NCBI GenBank assembly: GCA_025642075.2
Contig: JAODUO010000586.1
Location: 362,501 to 426,500 of the forward strand
Direction of reading: 5' to 3'
DNA length: 64,000 nt
From: Ridgeia piscesae
Lineage: Eukaryota; Annelida; Polychaeta; Sabellida; Siboglinidae
Shown here: positions 1 through 36,780 of the stretch, piece by piece
Numbering within the stretch: the first letter of the stretch is position 1
Layout of the letters: each line of letters begins with the position of its first letter
The notes under the pieces: model-generated
What the model was told of the DNA's origin: nothing
What the model saw: the letters and a program-made list of their open reading frames with translations, nothing else
Database searches by the model: none
Position numbers and translations under genes: made by a program

Positions 1-286
1 AAACAATACTACGCACTTTCTCCATAGTAAGCCTATGGTCATTACCGGAACGCCATCGAAGAAAACGTATTCAGCATCTAGAGGCACGGGGCCGCTAGAT
101 CTTTAAAATGTTGCATGACCCGATAACATTAACGCGGCACGGAAGCGACAAAAATTAAACAGCAATGCCAACCCATCCCCCTTTAGACAAAACTCTCCTG
201 TGTCAGGCCAACATTGACATTGGACTCTCCTGACACTCCCGGTCCACATAGCACCCTGCTCTTCGTGTTCTCATGTGTCCCCTTAA
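1..286. other. No gene recognised upstream of the 15-bp minisatellite
   Basis: This stretch is unique-looking sequence before the satellite. No homologous protein, RNA gene or transposon end was recognised in it. Confidence 0.4.
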
Positions 287-946
287 CCATTCTGACCTCC
301 ATCATCCTGACCTCCACCATCCTGACCTCCTCCACTTTGACCTCCTCCTTCCTGACCTCCACCATCCTGACCTCCACCATCCTGACCTCCTCCATCCTGA
401 CCTCCTCCATCCTGACCTCCTCCATCCTGACCTCCATCATCCTGACCTCCTCCATCCTGATCTCCACCATCCTGACCTCCACCATCCTGACCTCCACCAT
501 CCTGACCTCCACCATCCTGACCTACACCATCCTGACCTCCACCACTCTGACCTCCTCCATCCTGACCTCCACCATCCTGACCTCCACCATCCTGACCTCC
601 ATCATCCTGACCTCCACCATCCTGACCTCCTCCATCCTGAACTCCATCATCCTGACCTCCTCCATCCTGATCTCCACCATCCTGACCTCCACCACTCTGA
701 CCTGCTCCATCCTGACCTCCACCATCCTGACCTCCACCATCCTGACCTCCATCATCCTGACCTCCTCCATCCTGATCTCCACCATCCTGACCTCCACCAC
801 TCTGACCTCCTCCATCCTGACCTCCACCATCCTGACCTCCACCATCCTGACCTCCACCACTCTGACCTCCTCCATCCTGACCTCCACCATCCTGACCTCC
901 ACCATCCTGACCTCCACCATCCTGACCTCCTCCATCCTGACCTCCT
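287..946. repeat. 15-bp minisatellite, about 44 copies
   Basis: Tandem units of the form CCATCCTGACCTCCA (with A/T and C/T variants) run without interruption. The period is divisible by three, so all frames stay open on both strands and give artefactual pentapeptide ORFs such as VRMVE on the minus strand and LTSTI on the plus strand. On the minus strand each unit contains GGAGGTCAGG, so it carries an AG|GT. The array abuts a possible minus-strand exon at 950-1066. Confidence 0.93.
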
Positions 947-949
947 CCA

Positions 950-1066
950 GGTCTATAAATCTAATAGCCAGTTTCTTTTCCACTAGCTCTATACCATGTT
1001 CAAAATTAACACCCGTAGAAGTGACAAAAGTTACAAATGCAATATCCATATTTTCTACCTTACCAG
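950..1066 (-). CDS. Possible exon of an unidentified minus-strand gene (weak)
   Basis: Beside the 15-bp satellite, the minus strand has about 39 non-repetitive codons that look protein-like (containing DIAFVTFVTSTGV and ELVEKKLAIRFIDLEE). They run directly into the satellite at GGAG|GTCAGG, which could be a splice donor followed by intronic repeat, or the repeat could be translated as VRMVE/VRMEE pentapeptides. I do not recognise the protein family and no second exon was found. Base composition and the lack of stops are the only support; a chance ORF is equally possible. Confidence 0.2.
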
Positions 1067-1202
1067 AAAAGCATGCAAATAAAATATAATAACAGTATTG
1101 GCAAATTAAACTCACAAATAATTCAGTCTTGATTATGATGTTACTAGGTTGACTATAACAATGGCATCATCTGCTATACAAATGACACAGAATAAAGATG
1201 TA

Positions 1203-1419
<217 letters not shown>

Positions 1420-1639
1420 ACATGCAAGAATTATGGAATACTTCATAAAATAAGGTCACACATAGAGCTGTAAACGAGAACATACTAAAATAACTAGTGA
1501 TAATAACATTTATGACTTTCTTAGTGACATTTTAAAAGGTGCTTTACTTGATCTTTTACTTTTGACAAGAGCCGCAAAAACCATGGAGTATTTATGTTAT
1601 ATGGAAATTCACACCTGTGGTGGTACCATTGGCGACATT

Positions 1640-1839
1640 TATAATTATTATTATTTTTATTTAATATAGCGCCACATCCAATTTCAGATTGTTCGTGGCG
1701 CTTTACATACATTAAAATCCTAAAATGCAAATACACACCAGAAGAAAAACACGTAAATATATAAGTGACATATATAAACAATTATTAAAAAATATATATA
1801 TATAATAACACGAATTATTTAAACTGAATAAATGTATAT

Positions 1840-1905
<66 letters not shown>

Positions 1906-2340
1906 GGTTAAATAAAATATCGATAAAAGTACACAAACATTAAACTAAGCCGCGAGAACAATCAGAAGAAATGTGTCTTTAGGCGTGCCTTGAAGGTGAC
2001 TAAACAGGCAGACATTTTAATGTTATTAGGTAGAGCGTTCCATAAGGTCGCTGCTGCGACCACAAATGAGTTGTCTTCAGCTTACAAATGTGTCCGCACA
2101 ACCGTTAATAAGTTATTGTTCGCAGAACGCAATGCTCTCGCAGGTTTGTATGGACACACCAGGTCTGATGATAGCTATTTTGGGGCATCGCCATGCACAG
2201 CGTTGTAAGTAAATACAAGAAGTTTTAACCCGATCCTCTGTGGTACAGGCAGCCAATGAAGGGGGCATGGCGCTGTCATCCTGTGAGCGGCGTAATATTA
2301 GCCTGGCGGCTGAGTTGTGTTTTCTCTGAAAGCGAGCGAT
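1640..2340. repeat. Dispersed repeat (SINE-like or other interspersed element) split by a TA tract
   Basis: The left part, reading ATATAGCGCCACATCC and then TGGCGCTTTACATAC, recurs at about 24060-24125. The right part, around TTTAGGCGTGCCTTGAA, recurs at about 10495-10525. Segments at 19989-20135 and 26830-26930 also resemble the 2000-2100 segment loosely. A TA tract (about 1845-1900) separates the halves. The short ORF at 1990-2208 lies wholly inside the repeat, so I do not treat it as a gene. The family name is not known to me. Confidence 0.55.
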
Positions 2341-3050
2341 ATTGTTTAATATTTGTCACAAGCCATCATGTTTCCAAACAATTTTTTTTATTTAGTACCT
2401 ATAAGTAGCATACGTACTAGTGAGCCTTAATACTCAAGACAGCTAGTCCCAGATACAACGTCCACGATCTCAGTGAAGAACATTCTATCAAATAACCCTC
2501 AATAACACGAAATACTCACCCATCCGTTAACAAATATACAGTAAATCAAAGAACATCAAAAGACGGCTGGAGCCCCAGAATTCCTCACCTGCCAGGTGAC
2601 CGTTTCGTAAGGCCGAACATTTAAATTTATTTCAAAGGTTTTATAAACGCAAGTAACACCATTCGGTATTACATTTAGAACAATTAGTGCAACACACTAG
2701 TAAGTCTCCAATATTTACGATCGCACGCGCAAACAACAACAAAGCTTGTAAATATGGAACAAAGATCGGTAGCATCTTTGTGAATGTGGTCCGCTGCCAG
2801 TTCGTGGCCCGCCTTTTAGTTTGCCTCCAGCTTGTAGCCTGACTAAAGAACAAAGTGGATATTGATGTATGGTCACAGTCAGGTGCTAATCCATCCTCTG
2901 GCTCTGGGCAAACAAATGTTGTGGTCACTGCAGGGCCATGGGGGACACCTGCTGTTAAGTGTCTTCATCAGTAATTAGCGCTATAGGATGAAGTTGCAGT
3001 GAATGTAACCAGCGTGGCAGGCATTACATTTGACCGTGAAAAATAAATGT
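2341..3050. other. Intergenic, nothing recognised
   Basis: Contains AT-rich sequence and an unconvincing minus-strand ORF (2641-2928) with no recognisable family features. Confidence 0.35.
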
Positions 3051-3056
3051 TGATAC

Positions 3057-3225
3057 TGACAATGTATTTTAAAAAGTATTTTTAAGTACTTGAAAATAAA
3101 AAGTACCTTATTTAAAATAGCAATTAACTACAAATACTTTTAATTCCTAAACATCAAATACAAATGCTTTTAAAAAGTATTTAAAATTACTTTCAAATAC
3201 AAATGTATTTAATCCCATACCTTAT
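3057..3225. mobile_element. hAT-like MITE end (copy 1)
   Basis: It is dense in the motif CAAATACAAATG / AAAAGTATTT and ends in CAAATGTATTTAATCCCAT. The same motif set occurs at 35286-35798 and 54195-54340. The 54-kb copy lies beside a decayed hAT transposase C-terminus, which is why I assign the family to hAT. No clear 8-bp target duplication is visible. Confidence 0.5.
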
Positions 3226-3683
3226 ATACTACATAATATAATTTGAATATGACCCCCTGGATTTGAAATGTTGTTATGTAATTTGATCATGAGTATTTGA
3301 TCATAAAAATATTACGTTTGAAATAAAAAGAGGACATCTGAAATTTTTAAATGCACATTTATATCTGATTCAGAAACCATAAATCAAATTATTAATCCAG
3401 TATTAAATGATTAAATACCTGAGAAAGTCGTCTGATTGTTAATAATAATAACACATGGAGAGATGATAGCAGTAATCAGTTAGAACACTAGATAGTGACA
3501 CAGCAACAGACAAAGAATAACACCTAGAAATTCGATGATAGTCGCCTTTGCGTTTGAAACAGGATAATCATTAAAGTAATCATAATTACATTGTAATGTA
3601 ATCGTACTCATGCATGTTCAAAGTAATCGTACTCGAGTACATTTGTATTTTAATCACTCCATCTCTGTATTGCATTAAGTTTA

Positions 3684-4056
3684 AGTGGTTGTGTCATGAA
3701 ATCTATGGCACGCCACTAAACGCAGTTAAGAACTTCACATACCTGGGCAGCACTGTTGCATCTGACAACACCATTGATGTGGAAATGAACAACCGTATTC
3801 AAGCTGCCTCTGGAGCCTTTGGAGGACTGCGGAAGCGTGTATGGTCACAACATGGTATTTCAGTCTCCACAAAGTGCAAGGTGTACAAGGCAATTGTGCT
3901 TCCAACAGTACTGTACTCAGCAGAGACATACACTCTCTATTGTCGCCATTTTATAAAACTCTCGAAAGTGTATCTCCGACATCTACGACAAATCCTGCAG
4001 ATCTCATGGAAAGATCACATTCCAAATGTTGAAGTCTTGAGACGGGCTAATATGTC
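3684..4056 (+). pseudogene. Old LINE reverse transcriptase C-terminus, 5' part of a split copy
   Basis: The frame reads VKNFTYLGSTVASD, then a segment ending in AAFGG-like LRKRVW, then KVYKAIVLPTVLYSAET and VEVLRRANM. This is the characteristic region downstream of the RT catalytic core in a widespread invertebrate non-LTR family. It stops at RANM, exactly where the younger LINE begins. The logical continuation (LTASQFRWTGHIIRMND) resumes at 7787, so the two parts were one element interrupted by insertion. Sense is plus. It is a fragment, since the upstream endonuclease and RT core are absent. Confidence 0.85.
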
Positions 4057-4067
4057 CAGCACAGGAG

Positions 4068-4809
4068 ATGAGAGAAGTAGATGCGACAGGAGGTAAGACG
4101 AATGGAAGAAAGGAAGTGAGAGGTGATGTGACCAAACGGAAGTCAATAACAAGGACGATGACAGGAAGAAAAGAGACCGGAAAGAAAGGAACAACAGAGA
4201 AAGCGGCAGGGGGAAAAGTCAGCAACCAGGGAGATGCAAAACGGAGGAGCTACTCTGAAGCAGTGATCGAGGGGGCATTGAGAACAGAAAGGGGTATTTA
4301 TGGGAGACTCCATTTTGCGAAAGACAGACAGGACATTAAGCAAAGGAGAAGACGTTGTTGTTTGTCTTCCGGGGGCTAGGATAGAGCATGTGACTGAACG
4401 GGTAGAGAACGTTTTGGGGCATGGCCAAGGGGGGTCTATATTAGTACATGTATGGACGAACAATGCAGACAGGGATGGAACAACCAGGATAGTAAAGAGA
4501 TACAGAGAGTTGGTAGAGACACTGAAGAAGACGAGAGTTGAACAGATCATACTCTCAGGAATCTTGCCAGTGATGAGGGGAAGGGGAACAACATTTAGAA
4601 ATTGCAAGAGGATGGCAATTAACGGACTATTAGAGCAGATGTGTGAAGAAGAAGGAGTTGGATTTGTAGATTTGTGGGGATATTTTGTTGGTAAAGAAGA
4701 CATGTTTATGAGAGATGGCCTCCATCTAAGCGGAAAGGGCGCAGCAGTGTTCTCCGAGAATCTTCTTCGATCGATGAATAATGGAACAGGTTGCAACTTT
4801 TTAAACTAG
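4068..4809 (+). pseudogene. LINE ORF1: basic region plus SGNH/GDSL esterase-like domain, one frameshift
   Basis: The first frame (4068-about 4300) encodes a Lys/Arg-rich, presumably nucleic-acid-binding segment. Near 4300 the frame must shift to continue into the esterase-like domain (to 4809). Block I is MGDSILRKTD with the nucleophile-position Ser. The GTNN-type block reads VHVWTNNA, so the usual Gly is Trp. The last block is DGLHLSGKG, with the Asp and His of the catalytic set. SGNH domains in ORF1 proteins are known from CR1-clade LINEs. The ORF1 stop lies just after the ORF2 start, giving a short overlap (4791-4809). Confidence 0.85.
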
Positions 4810-7686
4810 TTTCGCAGGGGGGATACACAGAGAAGCCAAATACTAGAGGCATAGATAAAGATAGCAAAAAGACATCAGCAAAGAACAGCCTGGAAAGCCC
4901 TACGGAATTTGGTTATAAATGTGTTTGTTTAAATGCAAGGAGCATAGTAAACAAAAGAAATGAACTAAACATTATGGTAGAAGATATTGACCCTCACATA
5001 ATAGGTATAACTGAATCTTGGGCCACACCCGATATATCAGATGCCGAATTAGGAATGACAGGGTATGTAATGTTTAGGAAAGATAGATTAGGAAGAAGGG
5101 GAGGCGGAGTTATTTTATATATTAAAGAATCCATCCAAGCTTATGAAATAAAATTAGAAAAAGAAGCAGAATGTGAAGAAGCTGTCTGGTGTAACATAGT
5201 TACAGGAAACTCAACATTAACTGTTGGGTTAGTGTATCGGAGTCCAAACAAAAGCATGGAAGAGAATGAAAAAATACACAACGTTATCAAAGAAGTGAGT
5301 AAACGGGACTGTAGTATTATGGGGGATTTTAACCATGGGCATATACAGTGGACATCTCTACAGAGTACCGGGAGAGAGGATCAAGAGTTTTTGAATTTAG
5401 TACAAGATAGTTTCCTTTCTCAACATGTGTTAGAAGCAACCAGGGGCGAGAACGTGTTAGACATAGTATTGAGCTCACAGAAGGAATTTGTTGATAATGT
5501 CAAGATATGTGAGCCACTGGGGTGTAGTGATCACAACCAGATACATTTTATCATCAAAGTAAAGGGAGAACAGAATAGAAAAATAAGGTACAGGAAAAAT
5601 TTTCACAAAGGAAGATATCAGGACATGAGGGAATATTTAGCAAAGATAGACTGGAATAACACACTGAAGAATAAGACAGCAACAGAATGCTGGAATATTT
5701 TAAAGAGTGAAATTGACTGCGTCGTTGACAAATTTGTCCCCTTAAAAAACAGGGGAAACGGTCAAAGAAGAAACACTTATCGAAGGAAGCCATTAGAAAA
5801 ATCAAGTACAAGCAAATGATGTGGAAGACATAATAGACATACCGGAAGTGAAGAAGACTATAGCATTTATAAAGAAGCACTTAATCAAGCTACAGCTGAA
5901 ATTAGAAATTCAAAGAGAAGCTACGAACAAAAAATAGCTTTTAATATAAAACATGATAGCAAGAGTTTTTATGCGTATGTTCGAAGTAAACAGAAAGTTC
6001 AGGATAAGGTCGGTCCTCTAGAAGGTAGTGATGGAAACATAATAACAGAGGGATTCTTAATGGCAGAAAACCTAAATGAGTACTTTAGTTCGGTGTTTAC
6101 CAGGGAAGATATTAGTATATTACCAGTACTTGAGACTAAGTTCGAAGGGAGAGAGTTTGACTATTTAGGACAACTAATTGTGACCCCAACAATGGTAGCT
6201 ATGAAAATAAGAGATATGAAGGATAATAAATCACCTGGAGTGGATGGGATTCCTCCCAAATTACTATTGGAAATTGTAGAACAAATCAGCATACCGCTTG
6301 CAACAGTGTTCAATTTGTCATTAGAGGAGGGAATAGTTCCGTTAGAATGGAAAGAAGCAAACATTATACCATTATTTAAAAAAGGTTCGAGAAACAAGTC
6401 AGAGAACTATAGACCAGTGAGTTTAACATCGGTGATTTGCAAACTATTAGAAAGACTAATTAAAGATCACCTGGTTGATTTTCTTGTTAAAAATAAATTG
6501 ATAAACCCATCTCAACATGGGTTTTTAAAAGCGAGGTCATGCTTAACAAATATGTTATGTTTTTTGGAAGATGTCACAAAGTGGCTAGATGAGGGATCAC
6601 CAGTAGATATAATCTACTTAGATTTTAAAAAGCCTTTGACAAAGTGCCACACCAAAGACTACTACTTAAACTAAAGGCTCATGGCATAGGAAATGGAATG
6701 ATCAACTGGATAGAAAAATGGCTTATTGGTAGAAGACAAAGAGTAGTAGTTGATGGGGAGGTTTCAAACTGGAAAGCGGTTTTGAGTGGAGTACCGCAGG
6801 GATCAGTACTGGGACCTATTTTATTCTTAATATATATCAATGATTTGGATGATGACATAACAAGCAAGGTGTTGAAGTTTGCGGACGACACAAAAGTGTT
6901 TAGGAAAATTAAAAGTGATGCGGATAGACAGCATTTACAAGATGATCTTAATAAGTTGATAGAATGGTCTGAGAAGTGGCAAATGCTGTTTAATTTTGGA
7001 AAGTGTAAGTGCCTTCACACAGGACATGGGAATGAAGATGCACAATATACAATGGGTGATACTGTACTAAATACTACCTTAAAGGAAAAGGACTTGGGCT
7101 TAACTATTAGTGCTGACATGAAGGTATCAGAGCAGTGTGGAATTGCAGCAGCGAAGGGAAACCAAATTCTTGGATTAATTAGGCGAAATATAGTGTACAA
7201 AGAAAAAGAACTAATAATACCGCTGTATAAAGCAATAGTTAGGCCTCACTTAGAATATTGTATACAAGCATGGAGGCCATATCGCAAGAAGGATATTGAT
7301 ATGCTAGAAAGAGTACAAAGGAGAGCAACCAAAATGATACAAAACTCAGGAATATTAGTTATGAAATGCGTCTAAAAGAGTGTGGCTTAACAACACTAGA
7401 AACCAGAAGATTGAGAGGAGATCAGATTGAAGTGTTTAAAATATTAAATTGATATGAAAATATTGACAGAAATATTTTTTTCACAGTCAAGGAAGAGAGA
7501 AGGACTAGAGGACATGGAGTTACATTAGCAAAGAAGCAGTGTAGACTAGATATTAGAAAATTTTCATTTTCACAAAGAACAGTAAACGAATGAAACAGAT
7601 TATCAGCTGATTGTGTAGGTGCTAGCAGTGTTAATATATTTAAAAATAAAATTGACATATACTTAAGAAGGGCGGGGTATACTTAG
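4791..7686 (+). pseudogene. LINE ORF2: EEP endonuclease plus reverse transcriptase, broken by frameshifts
   Basis: The 4791-5819 frame contains the nuclease: LNARSIVNKRNEL, IIGITESWA, GGGVILYI, GLVYRSPN, IMGDFNH and CSDHNQI (the catalytic SDH). The linker frames change near 5790 and 5828. The RT runs over 6060-7375: KSPGVDGIPPKLL, PLFKKGSRNKSENYRPVSL, QHGFLKARS, GVPQGSVLGP and KFADDTK (the YXDD-equivalent, about 6878-6890). A frameshift at about 6635 falls in the block normally reading DF.KAFD.V. A further shift occurs near 7355, and in-frame TGA stops lie near 7450 and 7591. The end of the protein is comparable to the intact copy at 51586-52169, which lacks these breaks. Confidence 0.9.
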
Positions 7687-7762
7687 ATAGATAGGTTGGA
7701 CTCTCGATAAGCCAAATGGCTTCCTAGTCCACCTGCCATCTAGAGTTGAATCTCTAGGTGGC

Positions 7763-7786
7763 AATCTTGTTAAATCTTGTTAAATC
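7763..7786 (+). repeat. LINE 3' terminal repeat tail
   Basis: Short repeats of AAATCTTGTT close the LINE. The reverse complement of the same tail starts the minus-strand copies at 32034 and 51482. Confidence 0.75.
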
Positions 7787-8230
7787 ACTCTAACGGCTTC
7801 CCAATTCCGTTGGACTGGACACATCATCCGTATGAATGACAGCAGATTACCAAAGGCTGTATTCTATGGAGAATTAACCAAAGGGAAACGTCTTTGTGGT
7901 GGACAACGGCTGCGATACAAAGATGTAGTCAAACGACACCTACAGAGGCTACACACATCACCGTAGACCACTGGGAGACCCTAGCACAAGATCGACAACA
8001 GTGGAGGCAGCCATTCACAAAGGAAGAAGCCACATTGAAGAAAGTATACAACAAATATGGCCTTCCTGGTGCTTCTGTCCCTGTCTTCTGTGTCAACTGC
8101 GGGAGAGGGTTTAAATCTCAAATTGGACTATTCTCTCACCAACGAGCAAAGCACGTAACGGACGAAACCCTACACTGATGTCATCATCGGACACGATGGA
8201 CAGCAAAGAAGAAGTGGTTGTGTGATTTAA
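7787..8230 (+). pseudogene. Old LINE C-terminus, 3' part, with C2H2-type finger
   Basis: Continues the element seen at 3684-4056: FRWTGHIIRMNDSRLPK, then VFYGELTKGKR, then an end segment with VFCVNCGRGFKSQIGLFSH, a C-x2-C...H-x4-H finger typical of the C-terminus of this LINE family. The frame is broken near 7900-7950. It is followed by the usual 3' end sequence around TCATCATCGGACACGATGGA. Confidence 0.82.
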
Positions 8231-10070
8231 TGTAATAAATAAAAGTTTTTGTTTTGCAGACTGGAAGATATTATCACAATAACAATTACTACAATAAGGT
8301 AAAAATATTGTTGTTGCGATGAATTAATTCATCGTTTTATCGTTAAACATAGTTATTATAGTCATGGTTAGTTAAACCTATGACTACTGTTATTTTTGTT
8401 AAGCCACTTGAATATAACCCGGCACGATTTGTTTAATATCGCAGACCAAACTTCTTTGCTGCTTCTCGTCTGTAGAGGTTCAGATTTACGCTTAAGGTCT
8501 CGCGTGTCTGACGAAGTCACACGCTCACGCCACAACTCGTACCTTTTTACAATACCTGTATTGTAATTATCGTTAACGCCAACCATTACACGCCACGGAT
8601 ATTGATGCTTCACTTTTATTGCGTTCATTCTAAAGCAGATGAGAACTATGTGTGTGACATTTCATATTTATATTAGGTTTCAAAATAATGTGTATTATTA
8701 TTACTGTTAAAGGCAACAACAACAAAAACCAACCATATTGTAAAAAGAATAAAATTAATACACAACGTCTGCTTGTTTCAGTATACGCGGTGACGTCGTT
8801 TTGCGGTGAAATTACATGGTATTTCAGAGTGGGACATAGTTTTAAAGTTTCGCCACGTCCCATCAATGCAATTATGCTTGTTCGAAGTTTTTACTCGCTC
8901 ACGATAGATTGTTGACACCGACGTTGAATGGTTTAGTATCATCTGTTGTCATTGCAGTTTCGTTTTGCTACGACCGTCCCGCCACCTAGCGACTAAACTG
9001 AAACTGTCGCCAGCAGCTCCTGGTAGCTAGTTCATAAACTAGGTAGAACGACTCGGCAGATAAATTGTATATACTCCGATATGCTACGCATACGCCAGCT
9101 AATTTGTGCGCGCACACATGCACCAACCAACTATTGTAGTCGGAATAATATCCCAGTTGTTGTCTCAAGACATCACAGACCAATTCAAAGCATGTATCAG
9201 GAAGAAGTAATTAGTTATAATATGGGAACTGATAATACCGCCTACAGGCTACAGGCGTGCGTGCGTGCGTGCGTGCGTGCGAGCGTGACGTAAATGAATA
9301 TGTTCAGCTAGTTCAGTGATATAATTTAGTATGACTATTATTAAATTTGTAGACAAGTCTTTCATAGACAAGTGTTAATTAAATTTTTTTGTACGTATTG
9401 CAGTACAATTAATTGACAGCAGACACTATCAATAAAGTGTTTGGCTTTTCACTATACAGTTGTCTTTAATATTAAGTTTCTACCTCTGACAATTGTCACC
9501 TACAGGCAGACAGGAGGCTATTATATATTTGACCAGTAGACACCACAGTCACAATATTTCTGTAGTTAATTGGTTATCGATATGAGGCGAACAGAAATAC
9601 AGTCAAATTGTGTGAATGTGGCGACAGGACTGGTCAGTATTCATTAGTGTTTTTGTCAAGATGGAATTATCGATTTCCAATCCACTCAGCCAGCCAAGTG
9701 ACCAGATCATATCAATAAAGTGTATATTTCATTATAGTAGTTTAGAATATTAATTTTACATGTTTTTCACCTACAGATTACAATATGCCATAGCTATACC
9801 ATCTAATAAATAATTAAATAAGAATCAAAATAAACTCAACTCGCATTTACAGAAAATTAAATAATTTCGAATATTAACTGATATAATACAAATTAGCTAT
9901 GCTTTCCAGGCAGTCCACCTAGCCTTCATTGCACAACAGTGGGCAGTTTAACCAATAACCAATTAGCCATGGTTCATGGCACAGCCACCTAGCCAGCTAG
10001 CCTCCAGAGTTGGAGTCAATCCAGGCTGTCCCAAATAAACAAGTACATAATGTTTAACCCCTTTCCAGCC
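8231..10070. other. Intergenic, no gene recognised
   Basis: Moderately AT-rich. It contains a short GTGC microsatellite (about 9257-9283) and several unconvincing short ORFs. The minus-strand ORF at 8368-8628 has no recognisable domain. Confidence 0.35.
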
Positions 10071-10079
10071 TGCTTTGCT

Positions 10080-10315
10080 AGACATAATGTCTCAACTATA
10101 AATTTACTATATTTGACACATTAAAAACAGTAAATTAAATTGCATTAAAACCACTACAGATTGTGAAAATAAAAACAAATTATTCTTAGATAAATAAAAA
10201 ACATTGAAGTAGAATAAGACAAATTATTTCAGCTGAACATATGTATATTGATACAATAAATAAATTGAAACAAAATTCATTGACTTCAAATTTACCCCTT
10301 TCAAACGTTGTAGAT
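10080..10315 (+). repeat. Dispersed repeat, arm A of an inverted pair around PIK3C3 exon 1
   Basis: The block GACAAATTATTTCAGCTGA ... TTGATACAATAAATAA ... TCATTGACTT is repeated in inverse orientation at 12975-13180. Similarity extends over roughly 200 bp by eye. Confidence 0.72.
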
Positions 10316-10369
10316 TGTAATACTGTGCTTAAATTTGCCTGTTTATATTGTGTTTTATTGTTGTTAACA

Positions 10370-36780
<26,411 letters not shown>

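Larger units (their letters stand above)
4057..7786 (+). mobile_element. CR1/L2-like non-LTR retrotransposon, near full length but decayed
   Basis: It is about 3.7 kb with, in order: a basic ORF1 start, a GDSL/SGNH esterase-like ORF1 domain, an endonuclease/exonuclease/phosphatase nuclease, a reverse transcriptase, and a conserved 3' UTR. The tail consists of short TTGTTAAATC repeats instead of poly(A), as is usual for CR1/L2-type elements. It is inserted inside an older LINE. Two further 5'-truncated copies of the same family lie at 32030-32520 (-) and 51475-52171 (-). Several frameshifts and stops show it can no longer move by itself. Clade assignment (CR1/L2/Rex-like) is from motif style only. 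Confidence 0.9.

Noticed and set aside
214..1089. Plus-strand 291-codon LTSTI-repeat ORF
   Set aside because: A by-product of the 15-bp satellite. No start context or non-repeat domain supports translation.
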